From BOG-933 sp037147415 (GTDB taxonomy: Bacteria; Pseudomonadota; Alphaproteobacteria; Azospirillales; Azospirillaceae), in NCBI GenBank assembly GCA_037147415.1, contig JBAWVF010000002.1:1-64000 (forward strand): a DNA stretch of 64,000 bases, given 5' to 3'. Every line of letters starts with the position of its first letter. The first letter of the stretch is position 1. Below the pieces are notes generated by a model that saw only the letters and a program-made list of their open reading frames with translations, was not told the DNA's origin and made no database searches. The translations under genes and the position numbers were made by a program. Shown in pieces: positions 25,418 through 34,872 of the stretch.

Positions 25418-28066
25418 ATGCTGCTGTTCACACTGGCGATCGGACTCATGGCTTTTGCCGCCCTTCAGCGCGGCGAGGCCCTGTCCAAAGAATTGAAGCT
25501 TTTGCGGGCGCGGCTGGACGCTTTAGAAGCGACACGCGCCCCTTTTGCCGAGCCTCCCGCGGCGAATCTCGCCGCTTCTCAACAGGCAGTGCCCGAGCCG
25601 ATTGCTCCCGAGTCTGCTCCCGAAGCCGGCACCGCCCCCCCTCCGCCGCCGCAGCCTCCTTGGTCGCTGACTGAGTGGCTGGCCGGACGCGGGTTGGTTT
25701 GGGTCGGCGCATTGGCGCTTGGTTTTGCCGGCCTGTTTTTAGTACGTTATTCCATGGAGAATGGCCTGTTCGGGCCGCTGGCCCGGGTGCTGTCCGGGCT
25801 GGGACTCGGGCTCGGGCTAATTGCCGGCGGCGAGTGGATCGCCCGTCGTGACGCCGGAATCGCCGTCAGCGCCAAGCTGACACCGCGCACCGCACTGATC
25901 GGTAGCGGCGTTTGTGTCCTGTTTACAGCCGGTTACGGCGCTTATGGTGTTTATGGGTTGATCGGCGCCTTACCGGCTTTCGTGCTGCTGGCCGGAATCG
26001 CCTTTGCCGCACTCGCCCTGGCGTTGCGCCACGGCCCCTTAATTGCTTTGCTCGGCATTACCGGAGCCTTTGTAATTCCAGCTATGGTTTTAGGCAACGA
26101 TCCGTCAGCGCTTGCATTGTTCCTCTATTTAGCTGCCGTAGTGATCAGTTCGCTTACTGTAGTGCGTATCCGCAACTGGTGGTGGTTGGGCCGGCTGGCG
26201 ACTGGCGGCTCATTGATTTGGTCGATTCTATGGTTGATTGATCACCAAACCGCTACCGATACCTTGGTCACTGCCGGCTTTGTCAGTTTGGCCCTGGTGA
26301 TGGTTCCGGTCTGGCTTTACCGACTCGAGCTACCCGACAGCCGGGGCGATGTCAAAATGCTGATCGGCACAACTCTCGGGGCGTTGGCGATCCTCCTCAT
26401 CATAATAGAAGTTGAAGATCACGGAGCAGTCGGGCTGCTTTGGCTGGGCTTGGTCGGTGCTTTTACGCAATGGGCGGCTCTGAGACAGCAACAACTGATC
26501 GTTTTACCCCGGCTTTCGGCGTTGACCGCCGTAATCACTTACTATGTCTGGACTTTACCCTTGCCGCGCGATACCGGCTGGCTTGCTCCGATTGAGGGAC
26601 GTCCATCGGGCCATATCGCGGGTGCGTTGATCGAGCCGGCCTTCATGCCCTATACCCTGAGCGGGCTTGCTTTCGCCGCTTTGTTCGGGTTTGGCGGCTG
26701 GTATGGTACCATTAAATCAGCAAGAAAAGGATCATGGGCGCTGCTCTCAGTAGCCGTTCCGCTTTTGATACTTGTTATTGCGTATGATCAGACTGCGGCC
26801 AGCGCGCTTAGCCCGCCCTGGGCATTTGCGGCGCTCGGCCTGGGTGCGCTTTTGGTTGCAGCGACCACGGAACTCCATCGCAGGTTAGAGAGTGAACCCG
26901 AGCTGGCGATCGGGGTCGCGTTCTATGCCGCCGGAGTCACTGCCGCAACATCGCTGGCTATGGTCATGGTTTTACAAGACTTTTGGCTAACGGTCGCGAT
27001 CGCCGTACAATTGCCGGCCCTGGCCTGGATTGAGGCGCGCACCCGGGTTCCCGAGATGCGTAAAATTGCTTTGGTGCTGGTATCGATCGTGATGGCACGA
27101 TTGCTGCTCAACCCTTATATTGCAGACTATGATATCGGCACTACTCCGATTATTAATGGCTTGTTCTATGGCTACGGACTGCCCTTGGCCGCGTTCCGAT
27201 TAGCGCAATCGATGTTCAGAGCCAACCGATACACTCAAGGCGAGGCCCCGCCAGCCGATGATTTGTTGGCTAATGTGCTTGCGGCCGGCTCAATTGGGTT
27301 ATTAGCCTTATTTGTTTCATTACAGCTACGCCATTTAATCGGCCACGGCGTGATTACCGATACCAAGTATAGTGCGTTGGAACAGGGACTTCAAGTTGTA
27401 TGGTGGGGCTGTCTGGCACTGGGTCTAATGCGGGCCGACCGCGGACACTCGACACCTGTGCTGGCGGTTGCCTGGCGCTTATTGGCAGCATTAGCGCTCG
27501 GGCAAGTCTTACTATACGGATTGTTTAAAGGCAACCCGCTGTGGAATGACTATTCTAACGGGTCCTGGCCGCTATTTAATCTGGTGACGCTGAATTACGG
27601 GGTTCCCGCTTTATTGGCCGTCATCGGTACTTTAGAGGCCCGTCGTCGGAAATTACTATATAGTACGCAGGGCGGCGCAGCGGCCGCATTTATATTAAGT
27701 TGGGTATTCTTGACACTGACTGTCCGCCATGCCTTTCAAGGCCCGGTGTTGCATGGTCCCGATCCTGAAAACGCGGAATGGTACGCTTATTCTGCGGTGT
27801 GGCTGGCCTATGGCGGCGGATTACTAGCGCTTGGTGTTCGGTTTGCAATCCCGGCGCTTTGTTCTGCTGCAATGGGCGTGATCATTGTCACAACGCTTAA
27901 AGTCTTCATCTTTGATATGAATGCGTTGGTCGGCCTGTTGCGCGTTGCGTCCTTCCTCGGGCTCGGGCTAGTGCTTATGCTGATTGGTCGACTCTACCAG
28001 CGCACCACTCTTAAGCCTAGATCCGTTGCGCGATCCGTTCCACCAACTGAGGTGCCGCCGCCATAA
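25418..28066 (+). CDS. DUF2339 multi-pass membrane protein
   Basis: Very hydrophobic protein of 882 residues with over 20 predicted membrane helices, an N-terminal helix plus short coiled coil (ALSKELKLLRARLDALE), an Ala/Pro-rich linker, and the DUF2339 hallmarks SLTEWLAGRGLVWVGALALG and SYEN-like RYSMENGLFGP followed by PLARVLSG. DUF2339 proteins are widespread inner-membrane proteins of unknown function. ATG 25418 follows GGCGGAG. It begins 43 bases after the hemerythrin gene and its 3' end overlaps the convergent response regulator gene by 50 bases. Codon usage becomes AT-richer toward the middle, without a visible frame break. Confidence 0.8.
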   Translation: MLLFTLAIGLMAFAALQRGEALSKELKLLRARLDALEATRAPFAEPPAANLAASQQAVPEPIAPESAPEAGTAPPPPPQPPWSLTEWLAGRGLVWVGALALGFAGLFLVRYSMENGLFGPLARVLSGLGLGLGLIAGGEWIARRDAGIAVSAKLTPRTALIGSGVCVLFTAGYGAYGVYGLIGALPAFVLLAGIAFAALALALRHGPLIALLGITGAFVIPAMVLGNDPSALALFLYLAAVVISSLTVVRIRNWWWLGRLATGGSLIWSILWLIDHQTATDTLVTAGFVSLALVMVPVWLYRLELPDSRGDVKMLIGTTLGALAILLIIIEVEDHGAVGLLWLGLVGAFTQWAALRQQQLIVLPRLSALTAVITYYVWTLPLPRDTGWLAPIEGRPSGHIAGALIEPAFMPYTLSGLAFAALFGFGGWYGTIKSARKGSWALLSVAVPLLILVIAYDQTAASALSPPWAFAALGLGALLVAATTELHRRLESEPELAIGVAFYAAGVTAATSLAMVMVLQDFWLTVAIAVQLPALAWIEARTRVPEMRKIALVLVSIVMARLLLNPYIADYDIGTTPIINGLFYGYGLPLAAFRLAQSMFRANRYTQGEAPPADDLLANVLAAGSIGLLALFVSLQLRHLIGHGVITDTKYSALEQGLQVVWWGCLALGLMRADRGHSTPVLAVAWRLLAALALGQVLLYGLFKGNPLWNDYSNGSWPLFNLVTLNYGVPALLAVIGTLEARRRKLLYSTQGGAAAAFILSWVFLTLTVRHAFQGPVLHGPDPENAEWYAYSAVWLAYGGGLLALGVRFAIPALCSAAMGVIIVTTLKVFIFDMNALVGLLRVASFLGLGLVLMLIGRLYQRTTLKPRSVARSVPPTEVPPP

Positions 28067-28448
28067 CCGCCTCAATCCGTGCTTTCAAAGCATTCAGGCT
28101 AACCGGCTTGACCAGATAACCACTGGCTTGCAACTCTTTGGCGCTAAACACGGCTTCATTGCCTGCGTCCGCGGTCAGCATCACCACCGGCGTTGCCGCC
28201 AAATCGGCTATTTTGACCGCACGCACTTGTTTTAGTAATTCCAGCCCGCTAATCGGTGTCATGTGAATATCACAAAAGACAATATCAGGCCGGGTGCGCA
28301 ACAGTTCTAATAAACCTTCCTTGCCATTGGCAGCCTCGGCAATTGAACGGATGCCAAGCTGACGCAGCAAGTTGCGCACGATCTGGCGTGTGTAACTCTC
28401 ATCCTCAACCAACAAGACTTTAAGCTTGGTAAACTCGGTGAAGGACAT
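28017..28448 (-). CDS. Single-domain response regulator (CheY-like)
   Basis: Receiver domain of 143 residues with all key positions: acidic pocket VEDE, phospho-acceptor Asp in DIVFCDIHMTP, Thr in MLTADA and Lys in YLVKPVS. No output domain is present, so it acts by protein contact, as CheY does, or as a phosphate relay for the hybrid kinase directly upstream. A strong AAGGAGGAAGGCG precedes the ATG on the minus strand, 15 bases from the kinase stop. Its 3' end overlaps the DUF2339 gene by 50 bases. Confidence 0.9.
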   Translation of the reverse strand: MSFTEFTKLKVLLVEDESYTRQIVRNLLRQLGIRSIAEAANGKEGLLELLRTRPDIVFCDIHMTPISGLELLKQVRAVKIADLAATPVVMLTADAGNEAVFSAKELQASGYLVKPVSLNALKARIEAVMAAAPQLVERIAQRI

Positions 28449-28463
28449 CGCCTTCCTCCTTTT

Positions 28464-31211
28464 TTATCTTAAACTGACGGTCGCCTCGACCAGCTCTTCA
28501 AGGGTCTGTGCCAACAGCCCTGCCATCAAAGAAGCCGTGTCCAAGTCATCACCATCAATGCAGTTTTGAACATCGCCGGCAAGTTGCCACAACCGGCTTG
28601 CACCGACCGATGCCGAAGCACCCTTCAAAGTATGCGCCGCGGCCCGGGCGGACGGCGCAGCACCGGCAGCCAAACCGGTCTCGATTTCCTCAATCATACC
28701 GGGCACGGAAGATAAAAATGAAGTGAAAAAACTTTTCGCGTCACCGTCAAGCGCCCCGAAGGATTCACTAAGCCGGGCCGGGTCGAAAATGGCCGGGTCG
28801 AAGCTCGGCGCGGTGACTTTCTTTTCAGTTGCCGAACTCGCCGGACGACGTAAAGCCGCGGCAACAGGTAGTCTGGATTCAAGTGCCGCCGTCAACGCAC
28901 GACTATCAATCGGCTTGGTCAGGTAACCATCCATCCCGACTGCAAGACAATGTTGCGCGGCCTCGCTCATCGCGTCGGCGGTCAGAGCCACGATCGGCAA
29001 CCGCGGGCGGTCCTCGTCCGCCGCTTCCAACTTCCGGATCTCCGCCGTGAGTTGAAAACCATCCATTTCCGGCATATGGCAGTCGGTTAGCAACATGCCA
29101 TGCCCACCGCGCTCCAGTAGTTTCAACGTTTCGATGCCGTTACCGGCAATTTCATGGGCATAGCCGAGCCGGCTGAGCAGGCGACATATCACAATTCGAT
29201 TGGTAGCGTTATCCTCAGCCACCAGAACAAGGGCATTTTCGGCCCTGGCCTCTTCAACCGGAGGCGGCGACCAAGCCATGTTGCCGTCACCGGAGCTTCG
29301 CTGGTCAAGCCGCAACCGCCCGAGCGCCGCACCGATCGCGCACCACAAGCGTTGACGTCGTAAAGGCAAAGTCAAGGTTGCAACCACTCCGGCGCGTTCG
29401 GCCTCGGTCAGCGACGAAACGAGTCCGCGCGGCCCGGCCAAAATAATCCGTCGGCTCTGTTCGGCGCCATCGCAGGCAAGCCTTAACGTATCCTGCCCTG
29501 CGCCGGACAAACATAGTAGAAAAACCGGAGATGGCAGATCTGGCACAATATCCGGAAGCTGGTCCAAACATTCGCACCATTCTGCATCAATGATACCGGC
29601 GGCCGCCAGTAATTTTTCTATGGCGGGCTGCCGAGCCGCGCTAAAGCCGGCCACAATCAGCTTTGCATCATTGATCGCGACTTCAGGCACCAGCGGGGCC
29701 GGATCAAGCACGGTCAGGGGCAATTCAAAGAAAAACTGCGAGCCATGACCAATCTTGGAGTTAACCCCGATCGTGCCACTCATCATTTCGCACAATCGCC
29801 GACAAATCGATAAACCCAAACCGGTGCCGCCATATTTACGCGCCGTCGAAGCGTCGGCCTGAACAAAAGGCTGAAACAGCCGGCCGCATTGCTCTTCCGT
29901 CAAGCCGATACCGGTATCACTAATCACAAAGCGCACGCTCTCCGCAGTAACCGCGCTTACCGACAAAGTCACGGAGCCCTGTTCGGTAAACTTAACCGCA
30001 TTACCGGTTAGATTAAGCAGTATCTGGCGAATTCTGGTCGGGTCTCCCTCCAGCTTACCCGGCAAATCGGGCGATATATCAACAATCAGTTCAAGACCGC
30101 GCTCTTCCGCGCGCGCCGCCACAAGTTCGGCTGTCGCCTCAACTAACTCAATCGGTGAGAATTGTACTTTCTCAATTTCCAACCGCCCGGCTTCGATTTT
30201 AGAAAAGTCCAAAATATCATTGATAATCGTCAGCAAAGCCCCTGAGGATTGACGAATAACCGTCGACATACTACGCTGGTCTTCGGTCAGCTCAGTCTGT
30301 TCCAGCATTTCGGCCATCGACATCACGCCATTCATTGGCGTGCGAATTTCGTGGCTCATGACGGCAAGAAACGAAGATTTGGCCCGGGTCGCTTCCTCAG
30401 CACGGTCTTTAGCCTCGCGCAATTCAACGGTAAGTTGGCGCAGACTCAGGGCATTATCGCGGAAACGAGCCAGTGCTTTCGCCAACGCACCGATTTCGTC
30501 GGTGCGTTCGGTGGCGGGAACCTCGTGCTCAAGATCACCGCCCGCCACCGCCGACATCGCGTCGGTCATATCACCGAGCGGACCGACCACCCGCAGGCGC
30601 ACCGCCGAGGCCGCATAAAAGAATGAGCCAAAGGCGATCATTAAAATAACGGACAAACTAAACATCAAGTTCCAAATCATGTCGGTCGAGGCCCGATAAA
30701 TAGCGCGCCCATCACTGATTTGTTGGGTTGCCAGCCGATCTATGACTGAAAGCAACGGATTAATCGATGGATACATCACCCGTGCGATATAAGTACTAAG
30801 CCCGGCGACATCCTGACCATCGACAATATCAGCTAATTCATCGAGCGCGGCGTCGGCCTCGGCCATGCGCGCCTCAGCCTCGGGGATCAACGCATGGTTA
30901 TTGTCACCGGGCTTACGTTCCTTATAATCTCTCCATGCCGGCTGTAAGAACTTACGACTGTCGACTATTACCCGTGATCCCTGTTCCCAGCTAAGATCAC
31001 CGGTTCGTACCCGCACTGCGGTTACAATTCCGGCGCCAGTATAGCCATCAGATATTTCCTTGAGATCAAGCGAAGGCAACAGCGCGTTACCATAAAGCCG
31101 ATCAACCAAAGTTCGTGCCGAGATGACCGCAAACACACCGCCGACCGACATCACCAGCATCAAAGAAGCAAATCCGGCCAAAACTAAATAAGAGCGGCTG
31201 CGAATACTCAT
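28464..31211 (-). CDS. Hybrid sensor histidine kinase with HAMP, REC and Hpt domains
   Basis: Membrane kinase of 915 residues. Two membrane helices (~8-32 and ~180-203) flank a periplasmic sensor of ~145 residues rich in helices. A HAMP domain (~205-260), HisKA with H287 in VMSHEIRTPMNGV, and HATPase (~395-510; DTGIGLTEEQ, GGTGLGLSI) follow. A degenerate receiver (~515-640) lacks the acceptor Asp; a complete receiver (~660-785) has LLTDCHMPEMDG; the C-terminus (~815-910) is an Hpt domain with AAHTLKGASASVG. This is a full phosphorelay in one chain. It is followed 15 bases on by a CheY-like regulator and divergent from the ZorA-like gene. Signal unknown. Confidence 0.92.
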   Translation of the reverse strand: MSIRSRSYLVLAGFASLMLVMSVGGVFAVISARTLVDRLYGNALLPSLDLKEISDGYTGAGIVTAVRVRTGDLSWEQGSRVIVDSRKFLQPAWRDYKERKPGDNNHALIPEAEARMAEADAALDELADIVDGQDVAGLSTYIARVMYPSINPLLSVIDRLATQQISDGRAIYRASTDMIWNLMFSLSVILMIAFGSFFYAASAVRLRVVGPLGDMTDAMSAVAGGDLEHEVPATERTDEIGALAKALARFRDNALSLRQLTVELREAKDRAEEATRAKSSFLAVMSHEIRTPMNGVMSMAEMLEQTELTEDQRSMSTVIRQSSGALLTIINDILDFSKIEAGRLEIEKVQFSPIELVEATAELVAARAEERGLELIVDISPDLPGKLEGDPTRIRQILLNLTGNAVKFTEQGSVTLSVSAVTAESVRFVISDTGIGLTEEQCGRLFQPFVQADASTARKYGGTGLGLSICRRLCEMMSGTIGVNSKIGHGSQFFFELPLTVLDPAPLVPEVAINDAKLIVAGFSAARQPAIEKLLAAAGIIDAEWCECLDQLPDIVPDLPSPVFLLCLSGAGQDTLRLACDGAEQSRRIILAGPRGLVSSLTEAERAGVVATLTLPLRRQRLWCAIGAALGRLRLDQRSSGDGNMAWSPPPVEEARAENALVLVAEDNATNRIVICRLLSRLGYAHEIAGNGIETLKLLERGGHGMLLTDCHMPEMDGFQLTAEIRKLEAADEDRPRLPIVALTADAMSEAAQHCLAVGMDGYLTKPIDSRALTAALESRLPVAAALRRPASSATEKKVTAPSFDPAIFDPARLSESFGALDGDAKSFFTSFLSSVPGMIEEIETGLAAGAAPSARAAAHTLKGASASVGASRLWQLAGDVQNCIDGDDLDTASLMAGLLAQTLEELVEATVSLR

Positions 31212-31397
31212 GGCCAGGGCCTCGTGCTCGGTGGTTCTGAATATCCCGACTCTATGGAACCATCCCCATAACTCTGTCCATTGATTTTATGCGGTGCGTC
31301 GGTTAACGCCACCCGCACCCCGGTTAGCGGTTGGCGGAGCGAAGCGGTGGTGGCATGATGCCCTTGCTCTTTAAACAGCGGATCGAGACCGGAGGCG

Positions 31398-33404
31398 ATG
31401 GAACGTTGGATCGGGGACACGCTCGGCGCGCTCAACCCAGGGCACTTGACCCTGAGCCTGATTCGGCCGGCGCTCGACCTGTTTCGCTCGGAGACCGTGG
31501 CGCCCAACCTGTCGGCGCTGATGGTGGTGAGTGCCATTGTCCTGATTGCGGTGTGCTGGCGCGGTCGGGTCCGCCCGGCCTTGGCGGTGCTCGATCAGCG
31601 TATCGCCTTCCTTAAAGGCTGTGATTCGCCGAGCGAATTTTATGATCGGATCGATCAATTTGATCTTCTGATGAACGAGTCGAAGTTTCTGGCGCATGGT
31701 TGGTCGGAATTTATTGAAACCTGCCTGTTTACTCGAAAGGAAGGGAAGGTCTCGGTCGAGATATCTATTCGGCCGGCGGTTTTCATTAATATAGAGGATT
31801 CCGAACATTCCGGGCTACGGGTGTTATGGTTTCATCATTTGTCGGGAATTTTCGTCGGTGTCGGGCTGTTGCTGACTTTTATCGGTTTGGTTGCCGCCCT
31901 CTATTTTTCTTCTTCGGCAATTAATTTGGTCATTGACGGCGCACAAGGCATTTCGGCAGCCGAGCAAACCAAGGCTGTTCAAAAGGCATTGGCACAATTG
32001 CTCAATACTGCGACATTCAAATTTTTAACCTCGATTGCCGGTCTCGGCTGCTCGATCGTGCTCGGGTTGTTTCAACGGCGCTGGAGTGCTTTACTGGAGC
32101 AACGCTATCAAGAACTGTGCCGAGAGTTGGAGCGTTGCACTTTAATTGTTACGCCTGAGCAACTGGCTAACCGGCAGCATCATGAATTATGCACGCAAAG
32201 CGAGTTGCTGAGAGAATTGCCGGCTCGAATTGGACCTGAATTTGCTCGTGCATTAGAGTCAGCATTATTACCTGTGGTTGAGCGACTTGACGAAGCTAAC
32301 CGGAATGCGGTTACCGCCGGCTCTTTACGTGAGCTGAAGTCCGTCGCGGAAACTTTTGCCACATTACCACTGCGCATGACCACTGCAACCGATGATTTAC
32401 AGCGAACACTTTCGGAATTAGCAGCCGGAATTGAGGCCTTTCAGAGCAGGGTCGTGCCGGCACCGGATAATCGCGCGCAGCGCGAAACCGAGGCCGCGCT
32501 AATAGCCGAATTGGCACAGACCATTGGACGACTTGAGTCGGCGTGGCAAAACAACGCGAATTCCGTGGCCGACCGCTTTCTCGATTCGGCCAACGCGGCC
32601 CGCGAGGTTTCGTTTCAAAACGTGGCGCGACTGGAAGACGCCCTTGAAAAGATTGCCACCGCCGGGTTGCGTGCCGGTGAAGGGGTCGGTCGCGCCGCCC
32701 TTGAGGCCAAAGAATCGCTTGATCGGTGCTCGCAACAGGCGTCGGATCAACTGATCGAAGGCTCGCAACAGGTGTTAGGACGCTTCGGGGAGACGGTTGA
32801 CCGGCTTTGGCAGCAGATTGACGGGCTGAATCGGGCACTTGGCAGCGTTGAGAACCGTATCGGCGGCCATATCACCGCTCTTGACGGGGTAAACCGCTCG
32901 ACCCGGGAGACCGGAACCGCTTTGGCCGAAACCGCCCGCACGGTCGGAATCGCAACCGCACCACTCGCCCGGGTCGGTGAAGTGATGGCGGTATCGATGG
33001 ACGCGGTGTCACGCTCGGTTGCGGTCACGGTCGATACCTTGAAGGAAAGCCAGCACCAGGGGCAAAACCTGGCCGCTGATTTGCGTGACACGCTTCAGAG
33101 ATTACAAGCAATATGGGGACAACATGAGAATAGATTCGTTGAGGTTGATGATAGTTTGTCGCGCGTGCTGACCTCTATTATTGAGCATGTCGATGCTCAT
33201 GGCGGAGCATTGCGCGACCATGTGGTCAAGATTGACACCCACCTTGCCCAGACTGTCAATAATTTGGCCGGCAATGTCGAAGCGCTCCAGGAAACGGCCG
33301 CCGAGCTGACCAGGGCCGTGTCCGGGATTCGCAAATTGGTCGAAGCACTGCCTGCCCCGCCCCTCCCCTCTCACCCGATTCGTCCCGAGCCGGTCAGGGA
33401 ATAA
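31398..33404 (+). CDS. ZorA-like MotA/ExbB-family stator protein with long tail
   Basis: Protein of 668 residues. A membrane helix (~38-54) and two further helices (~147-171, HHLSGIFVGVGLLLTFIGLVA; ~208-225, FLTSIAGLGCSIVLGLF) form the MotA/TolQ/ExbB proton-channel core. The remaining ~440 residues are a long helical tail rich in Glu, Ala, Arg and Ser, as in ZorA of Zorya defence systems, where it forms a shaft into the cytoplasm. ZorA-type spacing and the following ZorB-like gene (5 bases on) support the call. GGAGG at 31391-31395 precedes ATG 31398. Flagellar MotA has a short C-terminus and is excluded. Part of a zorA-zorB-PPTase operon. Confidence 0.75.
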   Translation: MERWIGDTLGALNPGHLTLSLIRPALDLFRSETVAPNLSALMVVSAIVLIAVCWRGRVRPALAVLDQRIAFLKGCDSPSEFYDRIDQFDLLMNESKFLAHGWSEFIETCLFTRKEGKVSVEISIRPAVFINIEDSEHSGLRVLWFHHLSGIFVGVGLLLTFIGLVAALYFSSSAINLVIDGAQGISAAEQTKAVQKALAQLLNTATFKFLTSIAGLGCSIVLGLFQRRWSALLEQRYQELCRELERCTLIVTPEQLANRQHHELCTQSELLRELPARIGPEFARALESALLPVVERLDEANRNAVTAGSLRELKSVAETFATLPLRMTTATDDLQRTLSELAAGIEAFQSRVVPAPDNRAQRETEAALIAELAQTIGRLESAWQNNANSVADRFLDSANAAREVSFQNVARLEDALEKIATAGLRAGEGVGRAALEAKESLDRCSQQASDQLIEGSQQVLGRFGETVDRLWQQIDGLNRALGSVENRIGGHITALDGVNRSTRETGTALAETARTVGIATAPLARVGEVMAVSMDAVSRSVAVTVDTLKESQHQGQNLAADLRDTLQRLQAIWGQHENRFVEVDDSLSRVLTSIIEHVDAHGGALRDHVVKIDTHLAQTVNNLAGNVEALQETAAELTRAVSGIRKLVEALPAPPLPSHPIRPEPVRE

Positions 33405-33409
33405 AGCCG

Positions 33410-34129
33410 ATGGCTTTCAAACGTCTTCCCCGTAAATCTTTGCCAGTCGAGGAAAATTATTTTATTTCCATGACCGACATGATGGTCGGCATGGTATTTT
33501 TGTTTATCATTACATTGATGTTTTTTGCAATGAAATTCAACGATGTTTCCGTTAAGGAAACCGAGGTTATTAATACTTTACTGGATTCGAAAAGCACCAG
33601 AGCTAACTTGTTACAAAAAATCAAAGTTGTAATGTTTGACAAGGGCTTTATGGTGGAGCTTGACCGAGACAACGGTTTACTGCATTTGCCTGAAAATATC
33701 ATGTTCGACAAGGGCGGCTATTACCTTAATGCGCAAGGCCGCAAGGCTGTGGTGATCCTGAGCCGGGCTTTATCGGAATTACTGCCCTGTTTTGCTTCGG
33801 TCCGGCCCGAGTCGTGCCCACATTCTCCTCATAAGATTGAGGCGGTTTTCGTCGAAGGCCACACCGATTCCGATGGTGACGACAACACCAACTGGGATTT
33901 ATCGATTCGCCGCTCGCTCAATACGTATCAGTTTATGATTGAATCGCAACCTGAGCTGTCTCGGTTGTTAAACCATAGCGGTCAGCCTTTTTTCAGTGTC
34001 TCAGGCTATGGGAAACACCGTCCGACCCGACCGAATGACAGTGATGATAATAAACGAAAGAATAGACGAGTCGATATCCGCTTGGTCATGGCAGAACCGA
34101 AAGCCGATGAGGTCGGTATCGACCCATGA
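33410..34129 (+). CDS. ZorB-like MotB/OmpA-family stator protein
   Basis: Protein of 239 residues with a short cytoplasmic N-terminus, one membrane helix (~18-42) and a periplasmic OmpA/MotB domain (~120-235). The helix begins YFISMTDMMVGMVFLFIITL, with the proton-carrying Asp (D23) typical of ZorB; the OmpA domain has EGHTDSDGDDNTNWDLSIRR, VSGYGKHRP and KNRRVDIRLVM, which bind peptidoglycan. Length agrees with ZorB. With the preceding gene it would form a proton-driven 5:2 stator anchored to the cell wall. Its stop overlaps the start of the phosphopantetheinyl transferase by four bases. MotB of the flagellum is an alternative but lacks the DMMVGMVFLF pattern. Confidence 0.8.
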   Translation: MAFKRLPRKSLPVEENYFISMTDMMVGMVFLFIITLMFFAMKFNDVSVKETEVINTLLDSKSTRANLLQKIKVVMFDKGFMVELDRDNGLLHLPENIMFDKGGYYLNAQGRKAVVILSRALSELLPCFASVRPESCPHSPHKIEAVFVEGHTDSDGDDNTNWDLSIRRSLNTYQFMIESQPELSRLLNHSGQPFFSVSGYGKHRPTRPNDSDDNKRKNRRVDIRLVMAEPKADEVGIDP

Positions 34130-34872
34130 ACCAATTCAGGGCACTACAAACCGACAGCATGCTGCATGAGGGTAATGTTATAATATGGTGGATGGTAATC
34201 ACTCCCCCTCTGCCCGCCCTTGACATTGCGCGTTGGAGCGGTTGGCTCGATAATACTGAAAATGCACGCGCTGAGCGCTTTTATCGGCAAGAAACACGAG
34301 AAACTTTTATTGCGGCCCATGCCTTAACCCGCCGTTTACTAGCAGAGTACACCGGACAGACTCAGCTTAACCTTCCGTTTTCCTTTGGCCGGTTTGGAAA
34401 ACCGGAAATATCACCCGAATCCGAGTGGCGCTTTAGCCTGTCCCATACCGGCGGCTTGGTCGCCTGCGCACTTGCCCGTGGCGCCGAACCGGGACTTGAT
34501 GTTGAAACTCTGGCCCGCCGTAGTGATGTCGTTAAATTGGCTGAAACTTTTTTCACGCCGATCGAAACGAGCCGGCTGCGCGAAGTCTCTGAAAGTAAAA
34601 GGCGCGCCTATTTCTATCGCTTGTGGACGCTGAAGGAAGCCACTCTTAAAGCAACCGGCAAAGGACTGCATGCAAAACTGAATGAATTTTCAATCGAGCC
34701 CGGCTCGCCTCCGACAATTCAGTTCGGCCCCGACAGCACCGACGACCCGGCCGACTGGCATCTCGAACAATGGCAACCGACCCGGAAACATATCATGGCG
34801 CTGGCGCTGCGCCGTCCTTCGGTGCGGCCGACAACCACGATCTTGCGCCGCTTACAGGCATCGGACTTGTAA
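34126..34872 (+). CDS. Sfp-type 4'-phosphopantetheinyl transferase
   Basis: Protein of 248 residues. It transfers the phosphopantetheine arm of CoA to a carrier-protein serine. Visible motifs are P1-like FGKPEI, SLSHTGGLVACAL, the Mg-binding GLDVETL and the family signature FFTPIE...LR followed by FYRLWTLKEATLKATGKGL. ATG 34126 overlaps the ZorB-like stop (ATGA); later starts at 34159 and 34192 are possible, since the domain begins near NVIIWWMVI. No carrier protein, polyketide or peptide synthetase gene is nearby, so its substrate is unknown. It ends one base before the convergent FNR-like gene. Confidence 0.88.
   Translation: MNQFRALQTDSMLHEGNVIIWWMVITPPLPALDIARWSGWLDNTENARAERFYRQETRETFIAAHALTRRLLAEYTGQTQLNLPFSFGRFGKPEISPESEWRFSLSHTGGLVACALARGAEPGLDVETLARRSDVVKLAETFFTPIETSRLREVSESKRRAYFYRLWTLKEATLKATGKGLHAKLNEFSIEPGSPPTIQFGPDSTDDPADWHLEQWQPTRKHIMALALRRPSVRPTTTILRRLQASDL

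Noticed and set aside
21761..34129. Complete Zorya defence operon
   Set aside because: No ZorD helicase or ZorE nuclease is present and the ZorC-like gene is 8 kb away on the opposite strand, so only Zorya-like parts are claimed.
31398..34129. Flagellar MotA/MotB
   Set aside because: The long helical tail of the first protein and the YFISMTDMMVG start of the second fit ZorA/ZorB; no flagellar genes are nearby.
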